Assembly (NCBI GenBank): GCA_945937855.1
Contig: CAMEUC010000060.1
Span: 1-7,632 of the forward strand
Reading direction: 5' to 3'
DNA: 7,632 nt
From: an uncultured Clostridium sp.
GTDB taxonomy: Bacteria; Bacillota; Clostridia; TANB77; CAG-508
The position numbers and the translations under genes were made by a program. The notes below the pieces were generated by a model. The model was not told where the DNA came from. It made no database searches and saw only the letters and a program-made list of their open reading frames with translations. Numbering within the stretch: the stretch's first letter is position 1; the number at the start of each line of letters is the position of its first letter. This document shows positions 1-6,094 of this stretch, in pieces.

Positions 1-504
1 AGAGGTACAGTAGTACTTCCAAACGGAACAGGTAAAACAAAAAGAGTTTTAGTTTTTGCTAAAGGTGAAAAAGCAAAAGAAGCTGAAGCAGCTGGAGCAG
101 ATTTTGTTGGAGCAGAGGAACTAGTTCCAAAGATTGAAAAAGAAAATTGGTTTGATTATGATGTAATCGTTGCAACACCAGATATGATGGGTGTTATAGG
201 AAGACTTGGTAGAGTTTTAGGACCAAAAGGATTAATGCCAAACCCTAAATCAGGAACAGTAACAATGGATGTTACAAAAGCTATTAATGATATTAAAGCT
301 GGTAAAGTTGAGTATAGATTGGATAAAACAAATATCATTCACTTAGGATTTGGAAAAATTTCTTTTGGAACAGATAAATTATTAGAAAACTATGAAACTG
401 TTATGGATGCTATAATAAAAGCAAAACCAGCAGCAGCTAAAGGACAATATGTAAAAAGTGTAGCTGTATCAACAAGTATGGGACCAAGCATATATATTGG
501 ATAA
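1..504 (+). CDS. rplA: 50S ribosomal protein L1, 3' part (5' end outside window)
   Basis: Large-subunit protein that binds 23S rRNA at the mobile L1 stalk and helps move deacylated tRNA out of the E site; in many bacteria it also represses its own operon by binding the mRNA. The reading frame is open from base 1 and gives 167 residues to the TAA at 502-504. About 60 N-terminal residues are missing compared with the usual length of about 230. The family signatures are clear: RGTVVLPNGTGK at the start of the visible part, the signature MGVIGRLGRVLGPKGLMPNPK region (coded from about 187), and the C-terminal TSMGPSIYIG. The preceding gene is probably rplK, which cannot be seen. The rplJ leader follows the stop. 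Identification is secure. Confidence 0.97.
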   Translation, partial: RGTVVLPNGTGKTKRVLVFAKGEKAKEAEAAGADFVGAEELVPKIEKENWFDYDVIVATPDMMGVIGRLGRVLGPKGLMPNPKSGTVTMDVTKAINDIKAGKVEYRLDKTNIIHLGFGKISFGTDKLLENYETVMDAIIKAKPAAAKGQYVKSVAVSTSMGPSIYIG

Positions 505-515
505 TAAAAAATTAT

Positions 516-537
516 GGGCAGGGTTCCACCTCTGCCC
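516..537 (+). other. GC-rich stem-loop between rplA and the rplJ leader
   Basis: GGGCAG (516-521) pairs with CTGCCC (532-537), and the stem extends by G522-T531 and G523-C530 around a 6-nt loop. It begins 12 nt after the rplA stop. No T-run follows, so it is not a standard intrinsic terminator. It may be an mRNA-processing or stabilising hairpin at the end of rplA, or the first stem of the L10 leader. The pairing is seen; the role is inferred. Confidence 0.5.
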
Positions 538-560
538 AAGAGTAGAAAAATTGAATAATT

Positions 561-664
561 GACCAGAGACAGTAGGCAATTTTATAAGCCCTACCGAGGT
601 ACAATAAAGAGAAAAATGAACTCTTGTTATGCCTCGTTAATGGCTTACAAGAGTTTTTAATTTT
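561..664 (+). promoter_or_regulatory. L10 leader: autoregulatory mRNA element of rplJ-rplL
   Basis: This matches the conserved ribosomal L10 leader. The motif AGACAGTAGG (567-576) and the downstream CCTACCGAGGT (590-600) form the L10-(L12)4 binding domain: GTAGG 572-576 pairs with CCTAC 590-594, and inside it GGC 575-577 can pair with GCC 588-590 as an alternative register. CGAGG (595-599) can instead pair with CCTCG (632-636), which lies in the loop side of the terminator hairpin, so the two structures are mutually exclusive. In Bacillus subtilis the same arrangement works by attenuation: bound L10-L12 complex blocks the antiterminator and lets the terminator form. The sequence fits that model directly; the mechanism in this organism is inferred. 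Confidence 0.88.
619..664 (+). terminator. Intrinsic terminator of the L10 leader (attenuator)
   Basis: AACTCTTGT (619-627) pairs perfectly with ACAAGAGTT (647-655). The stem continues inward through TA/TA and GCC/GGC with one mismatch, and is followed by TTTTTAATTTT. The loop side contains CCTCG (632-636), complementary to CGAGG (595-599) of the leader, as expected for a terminator that competes with an antiterminator. Confidence 0.85.
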
Positions 665-675
665 AAATTATATAT

Positions 676-745
676 AGTTAGAAAAAGAAATATAGAAATT
701 AAGAATACAAATTCTAAATTCTAATTTCTAAATTCTAATCTCTAG
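676..745 (+). repeat. Heptamer-repeat hairpin upstream of rplJ
   Basis: The 3' half is four phased 7-nt units, TCTAAAT (713), TCTAATT (720), TCTAAAT (727) and TCTAATC (734), followed by TCTAG (741-745). The 5' half has degenerate units of the opposite sense: AGTTAGA (676), AAAAGAA (683), ATATAGA (690) and AATTAAG (697). The halves fold: TAGAAATTA (693-701) pairs perfectly with TAATTTCTA (722-730), then GAAT 703-706 pairs with ATTC 718-721 past one bulged base. It ends 3 bases before the rplJ ribosome binding site region, after the attenuator, so it lies in the rplJ mRNA. Function unknown. Confidence 0.7.
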
Positions 746-765
746 TATGGGAGGTGAAATAAAAA

Positions 766-1266
766 GTGGCAAGTGAAAAAATTCTAAACCAAAAGATTAA
801 AGAAGTAGACGAATTAGCAGAAAAAATTAATCAAGCTAAAGTGGTACTTTTAACAGACTACAGAGGCATAAATGTTGGGGATGTTACTGGAATAAGAGCA
901 AAATTAAGAGGAACAAATACAGAATATAAAGTAATAAAAAACAACATTACAAAAAGAGCTTTACAAAAATGTAATTTTGAAGGATTAGATGATTTATTAG
1001 TTGGTCCAACAGCAGTTGTTTTAGGATATGATGATTATCTAGAAGCTTCAAAAATTATATATGAATATGCTAAAGAAAATGATTTTTATAAAATTAAGGG
1101 TGGAATTATTGAAGGTAAAGTTGTTTCAGCAGAAGAAATAATTACATTAGCAAAATTACCATCAAGAGAAACTCTTATTGCACAATTGGCTGGTGCATTA
1201 CTTGGCAATGTTACAAAACTTGCAGTTGCATTGGATCAAGTGTCTAAACAAAAAGCCAACGCATAA
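766..1266 (+). CDS. rplJ: 50S ribosomal protein L10
   Basis: L10 anchors the L7/L12 dimers to the ribosome, forming the stalk that recruits translation GTPases, and as the L10-L12 complex it represses its own mRNA leader. The 166 residues are a normal length. Family features include LTDYRGINVGDVTGIRAKLR near residues 29-48, the EYKVIKNN stretch with basic RNA-binding residues, GPTAVVLGYDD, and LPSRETLIAQLAGALLG (about 131-147) leading into the C-terminal helix that binds L12. The start is a GTG: GGGAGGTG (749-756) sits 9 nt upstream and the encoded MASEKILN start is typical. The L10 leader lies upstream and rplL downstream, with an unusually long 265-bp spacer. The stop TAA overlaps the first bases of a 124-nt palindrome. 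Identification is secure. Confidence 0.98.
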   Translation: MASEKILNQKIKEVDELAEKINQAKVVLLTDYRGINVGDVTGIRAKLRGTNTEYKVIKNNITKRALQKCNFEGLDDLLVGPTAVVLGYDDYLEASKIIYEYAKENDFYKIKGGIIEGKVVSAEEIITLAKLPSRETLIAQLAGALLGNVTKLAVALDQVSKQKANA

Positions 1267-1388
1267 AACGAATGAAAATCGGCATCTTGCACATTTTCTA
1301 TCAACTTATAAAATCCTCGATGTACCTATGTACACCTCCGGTTTTATAGTTTCAGAAAATGCATAATATACCAATTTTGTTTCGTTTT
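1265..1388. repeat. 124-nt imperfect palindrome in the rplJ-rplL spacer
   Basis: Successive arms pair: AAAACGAA 1265-1272 with TTCGTTTT 1381-1388; AAAAT then GG (1275-1282) with CC then ATTTT (1371-1378 region); TGCA 1288-1291 and TTTTCT 1294-1299 with AGAAAA 1354-1359 and TGCA 1360-1363, with a CA bulge; TATAAAA 1307-1313 with TTTTATA 1342-1348. A small apical hairpin, GTAC-CTAT-GTAC (1322-1333), is flanked by CCTC on the left and CTCC on the right. It starts inside the rplJ stop codon. There is no terminal T-run, so it is not a plain terminator. It could be a small non-autonomous mobile element or an RNA structure that modulates the L10:L12 ratio. Confidence 0.75.
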
Positions 1389-1393
1389 CAGAA

Positions 1394-1423
1394 TTGACAA
1401 TATTTAATTATAAAAAATAGGAT
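1394..1423 (+). promoter_or_regulatory. Probable sigma-A promoter for rplL
   Basis: A perfect -35 hexamer TTGACA (1394-1399) is followed after 18 nt by TAGGAT (1418-1423), which matches 4 of 6 positions of TATAAT. It lies just after the palindrome and about 110 nt before the rplL start. It would let rplL be transcribed apart from rplJ, useful because the stalk needs four or more L7/L12 copies per L10. The -10 match is imperfect, so this is a prediction. Confidence 0.5.
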
Positions 1424-1480
1424 TGCGACCTAAACGCTAAAATTTAAATAATATCGAAGTTTATAATTTGGAAGAGGGTT

Positions 1481-1515
1481 TCTAAACTCTAAATTCTAAA
1501 TTCTAACTTCTAGAA
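1481..1515 (+). repeat. TCTAAAT heptamer array upstream of rplL
   Basis: Five 7-nt units in strict phase: TCTAAAC (1481), TCTAAAT (1488), TCTAAAT (1495), TCTAACT (1502), TCTAGAA (1509). The array abuts the rplL ribosome binding site AAGGAGAG (1518-1525), as the similar array before rplJ does. A possible partner on the 5' side is weak: AATTT (1465-1469) and AGAG (1473-1476) can pair with AAATT (1491-1495) and CTCT (1487-1490). Unit sequence and phase are seen directly; the role is unknown. Confidence 0.72.
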
Positions 1516-1531
1516 AAAAGGAGAGAATAAA

Positions 1532-1903
1532 ATGAGTGAAAAAACAGATAAAATGTTAGAAGAAATAGATAGCTTAACAGTTATCGAATTATCAGAATTA
1601 GTAAAAGGAATAGAAGAAAAATATGGAGTGTCTGCAGCAGCAGTAGCAGCACCAGTAGCTGGTGGAGCAGCAGTAGCAGCAGCTGAAGAAAAATCATCTT
1701 TCAATGTTGTATTAAAAGAAGCTGGAGCAAACAAAATCCAAGTTATCAAAGTTGTTAGAGATGTAACAGGTTTAGGCTTAAAAGAAGCTAAAGACTTAGT
1801 TGACGGAGCACCTAAAACAGTTAAAGAAGGAGCTTCTAAAGAAGAAGCTGAAGATATGAAAGCAAAATTCGAAGCAGCTGGAGCAGTTGTTGAATTAGCT
1901 TAA
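1532..1903 (+). CDS. rplL: 50S ribosomal protein L7/L12
   Basis: The multicopy stalk protein that binds initiation, elongation and release factors and stimulates their GTPase activity. The 123 residues are full length. The N-terminal dimerisation domain covers about residues 1-32 (TDKMLEEIDSLTVIELSELVKGIEEKYGV). A flexible alanine/valine-rich hinge spans about 34-51. The globular factor-binding domain is about 54-123, with the conserved KIQVIKVVRDVTGLGLKEAKDLVDGAPK and the ending AGAVVELA. The ATG follows AAGGAGAG (1518-1525) with 6 nt spacing. It lies downstream of rplJ, but a candidate promoter at 1394-1423 could also drive it alone. A terminator follows 12 nt after the stop. rpoB, the common next gene, is absent; the next gene is on the opposite strand. 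Identification is secure. Confidence 0.98.
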   Translation: MSEKTDKMLEEIDSLTVIELSELVKGIEEKYGVSAAAVAAPVAGGAAVAAAEEKSSFNVVLKEAGANKIQVIKVVRDVTGLGLKEAKDLVDGAPKTVKEGASKEEAEDMKAKFEAAGAVVELA

Positions 1904-1915
1904 TTCCTTAAAAAT

Positions 1916-1949
1916 AAAAATCACCCTATTTAATTAAGGTGATTTTTTT
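1916..1949. terminator. Bidirectional intrinsic terminator after rplL
   Basis: AAAAATCACC (1916-1925) pairs with GGTGATTTTT (1938-1947) around a 12-nt AT-rich loop, with a T-run on the plus side. On the minus strand the same hairpin is also followed by a T-rich run, so it can end both rplL and the convergent gene at 2058-3161. Confidence 0.88.
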
Positions 1950-1957
1950 ATCAATTT

Positions 1958-2057
1958 AAAGTGTGAGGTGTGAAGTGTGAGGTTCTAAGATGGCATTAAT
2001 CATCGAAGAAAACTCTATAAAGGCACACTTCGCACATCCAACTTCTCATTTCAAGAC
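1958..2057. repeat. Heptamer-arm hairpin element, copy A
   Basis: Left arm: AGTGTGA (1960), GGTGTGA (1967), AGTGTGA (1974), GGTTCTA (1981), all in 7-nt phase. Right arm: GCACACT (2023), TCGCACA (2030), TCCAACT (2037), TCTCATT (2044), TCAAGAC (2051), also in phase and ending exactly at the stop codon of the minus-strand gene. The arms pair: AAGTGTG 1973-1979 with CACACTT 2024-2030, then GGTGTG 1967-1972 with CACATC 2033-2038 past a CG bulge. The core at 1990-2016 (ATGGC, TTAATC, TCG, AG, CTC) resembles the core of the element at 5966-6067, marking them as diverged copies of one family. Confidence 0.75.
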
Positions 2058-3161
2058 TTACTCATTTATATAATCTTTATTAATCTCAGATTTAAACAGT
2101 TCTTTTAATTTTCTAAAAAAGGTTTTTGCAAAAGCAAGTTTATTTTTGTTCTTGTCTATAATTATTAATGATGTGCAATTAGGTGAAAGTAAATCAATTG
2201 AACCATAAGATTTTATCTGCTCTTTTTTAGTTTCTAATACATTCATCATAGAACGATAAAAATCATTATAAAAAGTATAATTATTGTTACTTCCAATGAT
2301 ATTTTTAAAATCATACAATCTATTTTTAAAATTATGTATGTCATCTAAATTTCTAATATTGTTAAATTCATAATTAAAGCAATTTTTTATAATATAATTT
2401 TGAGTTTGGAAAAAAAGTGTTGTAATTTTTTGTTTTTTATAGTCAATAAATTGATTTAAGTTTTCAATAGTTTTAGAATTAGTTGCATAACTTAGTTCTT
2501 CAATATAACAATTAAGTTCAGCTTCCAAGTTTAATATTTTATCTAATCTTCTTATAATATTAGAATAAATTTTTTTATTATACTTAGTAATAAATGTATT
2601 TTTGAAAATATCATTACTAAATAAAACACTATTAAATAAAGGATATGTTCCAGTAAAATAAGTGACTTGATTTAATAAAGCGCATTCTAAAGGATAAAAA
2701 TCTGGACTATTAGTTTTTAAGGATATATCAAAATATTTAACTTCTACTATGTTGTGCATATTGGCTTCAGAAGCCATAAGTTGTACAGCTGCCTCATTTA
2801 AAGCCAATCCTTTTGAAGAACTATAAAGACCAAATTTTGAAGGAGAATTATAATGCTGAATAAAATGTATACATTCATGCATCGCAGTATTTGGAATGTA
2901 TTCAAAAGGCAAATCATTATTAAAATATATGGAATTGTTTTCTAAAATATATTTGGCTCCAGAAAAATCATTAGGAAGAAGTGCCAAATACATTTTTATT
3001 GAGGAAAAAGCCTCATACAAGCTAGTACGAGATAAATTATGTTCCGGAAAAGCAAGACATAACTTAATAGAAATGTCCTTTGCAATGGTATTTACCTCTT
3101 TAGTATTTAATTCTCTTACAATATTAATTCCTTCGTTTTTTAGTAATGATTCAACTTTCAT
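2058..3161 (-). CDS. Putative HExxH zinc metallopeptidase, function unknown
   Basis: Encodes 367 residues. I do not recognise a named family. The sequence HECIHFIQH at residues 95-103 is an HExxH zinc motif (H95, E96, H99). LNEAAVQLMASE at 121-132 places Glu123 24 residues after His99, in the range where gluzincin-type peptidases have their third zinc ligand. The rest is mainly helical and rich in Asn, Lys, Ile and Tyr. The tail (about 331-367) is basic. No signal peptide or membrane segment is seen, so a cytoplasmic protein is likely. AAGGAG (complement of 3167-3172) lies 5 nt before the ATG. It stands alone, convergent with rplL and divergent from mreD. Its strong AT and Asn bias relative to the ribosomal genes may reflect transfer or relaxed constraint. 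Catalysis is inferred from motifs only. Confidence 0.72.
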   Translation of the reverse strand: MKVESLLKNEGINIVRELNTKEVNTIAKDISIKLCLAFPEHNLSRTSLYEAFSSIKMYLALLPNDFSGAKYILENNSIYFNNDLPFEYIPNTAMHECIHFIQHYNSPSKFGLYSSSKGLALNEAAVQLMASEANMHNIVEVKYFDISLKTNSPDFYPLECALLNQVTYFTGTYPLFNSVLFSNDIFKNTFITKYNKKIYSNIIRRLDKILNLEAELNCYIEELSYATNSKTIENLNQFIDYKKQKITTLFFQTQNYIIKNCFNYEFNNIRNLDDIHNFKNRLYDFKNIIGSNNNYTFYNDFYRSMMNVLETKKEQIKSYGSIDLLSPNCTSLIIIDKNKNKLAFAKTFFRKLKELFKSEINKDYINE

Positions 3162-3191
3162 AATTGCTCCTTATATCTTTAGTATTGTTAT

Positions 3192-3197
3192 ATTATA
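3192..3197 (-). promoter_or_regulatory. Likely -10 box for the metallopeptidase gene
   Basis: The minus strand reads TATAAT here, about 30 nt before the start codon. No good -35 hexamer lies 16-18 nt upstream; the nearest resemblance, TTACAC (complement of 3218-3223), is 20 nt away. A weak promoter is therefore proposed. Confidence 0.45.
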
Positions 3198-3266
3198 CAC
3201 TAAATTCTATAAAAACCGTGTAACAGTAGTGTTAAATTTATATTACATTTTTATTACAAATAGATA

Positions 3267-3295
3267 TTGAAAAAATTTCCAGTTTTTGATATAAT
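3267..3295 (+). promoter_or_regulatory. Sigma-A promoter of the mreD-mrdA-minC operon
   Basis: TTGAAA (3267-3272), a 17-nt spacer, then perfect TATAAT (3290-3295). The predicted start of transcription near 3302 leaves a leader of about 20 nt before mreD. This shows that the operon begins at mreD rather than at an upstream mreB or mreC. Confidence 0.85.
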
Positions 3296-3324
3296 ACCTA
3301 GAAAATTAAAAGATTGGAAGAAAA

Positions 3325-3858
3325 ATGAAAAAAGCGATTGATATTTTTTTTATTATATTAATTTTTTTTGTAATTTATTTTTTACAAGCTAATTTTTTTA
3401 CATGGTTTAACATTGCAGGGATAATGCCAAATTTATTTATTATATTTATCATGATGATTGGCTTGTTTATGAAAAAGGATTTTGGTTTTCTTTTCGGAAT
3501 ACTTTTTGGCTTGCTGTTAGATATATTTATAGGTACAAGAATAGGAATAAATGCAATTACGTTTGCTATTGTTGGACTAGCTTCAGGGTATTTAGATAAA
3601 AATTTTTCAAAAGATAATAGAATGACAGTTATGCTTATGGCAATTGTATTAACCATAGTTGCTGAACTTATAACTTATATACTAAAAATAATTTTTTGTG
3701 GAGCAATTTTTGAAATTACAAGTTTTATAAAAATAGTATTAATAGAAATGCTTTATAATGCAATTTTGATTATTATATTCTATCCAAGCTTTTTCTCTTT
3801 TGGAAATAAACTTGAACAAGATTTTATAAATAGTAATAGTTTTTTGAAGTTCTTCTAA
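3325..3858 (+). CDS. mreD: Rod shape-determining protein MreD
   Basis: Integral membrane part of the elongasome, which with MreC links MreB filaments to wall synthesis enzymes. The 177 residues are typical of the family. About six hydrophobic segments are visible: roughly 5-21, 31-49, 53-70, 72-90, 101-127 and 134-155. GFLFGILFGLLLDIFIGTRIG (residues 53-73) is the conserved MreD-type loop. GGAAG (3316-3320) precedes the ATG by 4 nt. It is the first gene after a strong promoter, and 18 nt separate it from mrdA. MreB and MreC are not encoded upstream, where a divergent peptidase gene stands instead. MreD sequences are weakly conserved, but the PBP2 neighbour makes the call firm. Confidence 0.9.
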   Translation: MKKAIDIFFIILIFFVIYFLQANFFTWFNIAGIMPNLFIIFIMMIGLFMKKDFGFLFGILFGLLLDIFIGTRIGINAITFAIVGLASGYLDKNFSKDNRMTVMLMAIVLTIVAELITYILKIIFCGAIFEITSFIKIVLIEMLYNAILIIIFYPSFFSFGNKLEQDFINSNSFLKFF

Positions 3859-3876
3859 AATGAAAGTAGGTGACGA

Positions 3877-5961
3877 ATGAAACCTTTTAGTAAAAAGAAT
3901 ATTAGATATAACATTATATCTATGCTAATATATATAGTAGGTATAATTATAATAATAAGGTTATTTACATTGCAAATTGTTAATGGAAAAGAATATTTGG
4001 CAAAATCAAACTCTAGATTAACAAGAGAAACAACCATTAAAGCAACTAGAGGAAATATTTTAGATTGTAATGGAAATATATTAGCAGGAACAAAACTAAG
4101 ATATTCTTTAGAATTATATAAAAGCAAAATTGAAACAGAAGAACTGAATAGTACAATATTAAGAGTTATAAACATTTTAGAAAAAAATTCAGATGAATAT
4201 GTAGATGATTTTCCGATTACTATAAATCCTATTGAATATAAGTACTCTAATAATGATAATATAAGAACCTGGTTAAAAAACAATGATTTAGATGAAAATT
4301 TAACAGCAGAAGAGGCTTTAAATAAATATATAGAAAAATATGAGTTAGAAAAATTTGAGCTAACTGATGCAAGAAAAATTATTTCTGTAAGATATGGAAT
4401 AGATAAAAATGGGTATACAAGTATGAGACCATATATAATTTCTGATAATATAAGTGAGCAAAGCACATTAGAATTTGAAGAACAAAGTGTAAGTTTTCCA
4501 GGTATAAACATAGAAAATACGCCTGTAAGAGATTATATATATGGAAATTTAGCATCACATGTATTAGGTTATACAGGAAGAATTTCTGAAGATGAGTACA
4601 ATTCTTCGGAAGGATACCAAATATCAGATTATATTGGAAAAACAGGAGTAGAATATGTTTTTGAAAAATACTTAAAAGGGAAAGATGGAATTAAACAAAC
4701 AGATATGTCAGTAGATGGAACACTTACAGGAGAGTATGTAACCCAAGAAGCGGTGAGTGGATATGATGTTACACTTACAATAGATGCGAAGATTCAAGAG
4801 GCAGCGGAAAAATCTTTAAGTCAAACAATAGAAAAAATATGTAATGGTGATTTTGGTAAAGCATATGATGCAAAAACTGGTTCAGCAGTAGTAATGAATG
4901 TGAAAACTGGTGAAGTTATTGCTTTGTGTAGTTATCCTGATTTTGAACCACAGCTGTTTATTGATGGTATAAGCACAGAAAAATGGAATGAATATACTCA
5001 AGAAGGAAAAAGTGCTTTGATAAATAGGGCAATACAAAGTGCATATGCACCAGGGTCAGTATATAAAATGGTAACTGCAATTGCAGGAATAGAGTCGGGA
5101 GCAATAACAACAACAGAAACTATTTACGATACAGGTATATATTATTATGGAGGCAGTTCATGGAGATGCTGGTATTATACAGATTATGGTATGGGGCATG
5201 GGGCTTTAAATGTATCAGAAGCAATAAAACATTCTTGTAACTATTTCTTTTATGAAGCAGCTAAAAGAATGGGAATAGATACGTTGGTTAAATATGCAAG
5301 ATACTTTGGCTTAGGTAGTAAAACGGGAATTGAATTAATTGGAGAAGAGTCTGGACTTTTAGCGAGCAAAGAAACTTCTGAAAAATATAATAAACCTTGG
5401 TATGGAGGAGATACATTAAATGCAGCAATTGGACAAGGAGATAACAATTTTACACCAATACAAGTAGCAAAATATATTTCTATGATTGCAAATGGCGGTC
5501 ATGATGTTGATGTTACCTTGCTAAAGAAGATAACAGACAGTAATGGAACAACGATTGATAAAAAAGAAGCTGAAGATTATATAAATGATAAATTAGGATT
5601 AGAACAAGAAGAAAAGGAAAATTTAGAAATTAGCAAGGAGGCAATTGATGCAGTTTTAGAAGGAATGAAATCTGTAACTACGGAAACGGGAGGAACAGCA
5701 TATTCTGTATTCAAAGATTTTGAAATAGAAGTAGGAGGAAAAACTGGTTCTGCAGAGGCAGGTAAAAACGTAAATGCTTGGTTTACAGGATTTGCTCCAT
5801 ATGATGATCCTGAAATAGCGGTAGTTGTTTTTGTAGAAAATGGAGGACACGGATATTATACTGCAAATGTTGCAAGAGCAATTTTTGAAAGCTACTTCGG
5901 AACAACAGAGGAAATAGAAGAAGATAGAACAGCAAAACCATACACGGGAGAGGTAAATTAG
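3877..5961 (+). CDS. mrdA: Penicillin-binding protein 2 (class B peptidoglycan D,D-transpeptidase)
   Basis: Cross-links peptidoglycan during side-wall elongation, working with the RodA glycosyltransferase; target of beta-lactams. The 694 residues hold a short cytoplasmic tail, one membrane anchor (about 13-30), the pedestal domain beginning at TRETTIKATRGNILDCNGNILA (about 49-70), and the transpeptidase domain from about 295 onward. The catalytic motifs are intact: SVYK (Ser394, Lys397), SCN (453-455) and KTGS (622-625). FPGINIENTPVRDYIYG (about 207-223) and HVLGYTGRIS are typical of PBP2 and its relatives. AGGTGA (3868-3873) is only 3 nt before the ATG. It is co-transcribed with mreD and, across a 133-bp spacer, probably with minC. 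The mreD neighbour separates it from the septal class B enzyme and from SpoVD. Identification is strong. Confidence 0.95.
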   Translation: MKPFSKKNIRYNIISMLIYIVGIIIIIRLFTLQIVNGKEYLAKSNSRLTRETTIKATRGNILDCNGNILAGTKLRYSLELYKSKIETEELNSTILRVINILEKNSDEYVDDFPITINPIEYKYSNNDNIRTWLKNNDLDENLTAEEALNKYIEKYELEKFELTDARKIISVRYGIDKNGYTSMRPYIISDNISEQSTLEFEEQSVSFPGINIENTPVRDYIYGNLASHVLGYTGRISEDEYNSSEGYQISDYIGKTGVEYVFEKYLKGKDGIKQTDMSVDGTLTGEYVTQEAVSGYDVTLTIDAKIQEAAEKSLSQTIEKICNGDFGKAYDAKTGSAVVMNVKTGEVIALCSYPDFEPQLFIDGISTEKWNEYTQEGKSALINRAIQSAYAPGSVYKMVTAIAGIESGAITTTETIYDTGIYYYGGSSWRCWYYTDYGMGHGALNVSEAIKHSCNYFFYEAAKRMGIDTLVKYARYFGLGSKTGIELIGEESGLLASKETSEKYNKPWYGGDTLNAAIGQGDNNFTPIQVAKYISMIANGGHDVDVTLLKKITDSNGTTIDKKEAEDYINDKLGLEQEEKENLEISKEAIDAVLEGMKSVTTETGGTAYSVFKDFEIEVGGKTGSAEAGKNVNAWFTGFAPYDDPEIAVVVFVENGGHGYYTANVARAIFESYFGTTEEIEEDRTAKPYTGEVN

Positions 5962-5965
5962 TGAA

Positions 5966-6067
5966 AAATTGTAATTTAGAGGTGTGAGGTGGGCTTTTAT
6001 GGCTAATCTTCGTAGGAATTCTCCAATTTTCACACTTCCCACATCCCACTTCTATAAATTACAATTT
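5966..6067. repeat. Heptamer-arm hairpin element, copy B, in the mrdA-minC spacer
   Basis: The foot is a perfect 13-bp inverted repeat (5966-5978 with 6055-6067). Above it, left units ATTTAGA (5974), GGTGTGA (5981), GGTGGGC (5988) pair with right units TCACACT (6030), TCCCACA (6037), TCCCACT (6044), TCTATAA (6051); 13 of 15 positions from 5979 to 5993 can pair with 6038-6052, counting one G-T pair. The core at 5999-6023 shares ATGGC, TAATC, TCG, AG and CTC in order with the element at 1958-2057. No terminator tail is seen, so transcription from mrdA to minC is likely to pass through. Confidence 0.77.
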
Positions 6068-6094
6068 ATATAAAAATAAGAGGAGGAAATTAAG

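Noticed and set aside
516..537. Hairpin after rplA as an intrinsic terminator
   Set aside because: The stem is GC-rich but is followed by AAGAGTAG rather than a T-run.
559..587. TTGACC followed after 17 nt by TTATAA as a promoter for rplJ
   Set aside because: The -10 match is poor and the candidate lies within the conserved L10-binding structure, which must be transcribed to act.
676..745. Heptamer arrays as a CRISPR-like repeat
   Set aside because: Units are 7 nt with no spacers between them, far too short for CRISPR repeats, and no cas genes are present.
1330..1341. ACACCTCC in the palindrome tip as a 16S rRNA 3'-end fragment or anti-Shine-Dalgarno trap
   Set aside because: Only the short ACCTCC core matches; nothing flanking it resembles 16S rRNA, and the segment forms part of a hairpin tip.
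5966..6067. The mrdA-minC spacer as a riboswitch
   Set aside because: It lacks any recognised ligand-binding core, and its heptamer arms and relation to 1958-2057 mark it as a repeated element.
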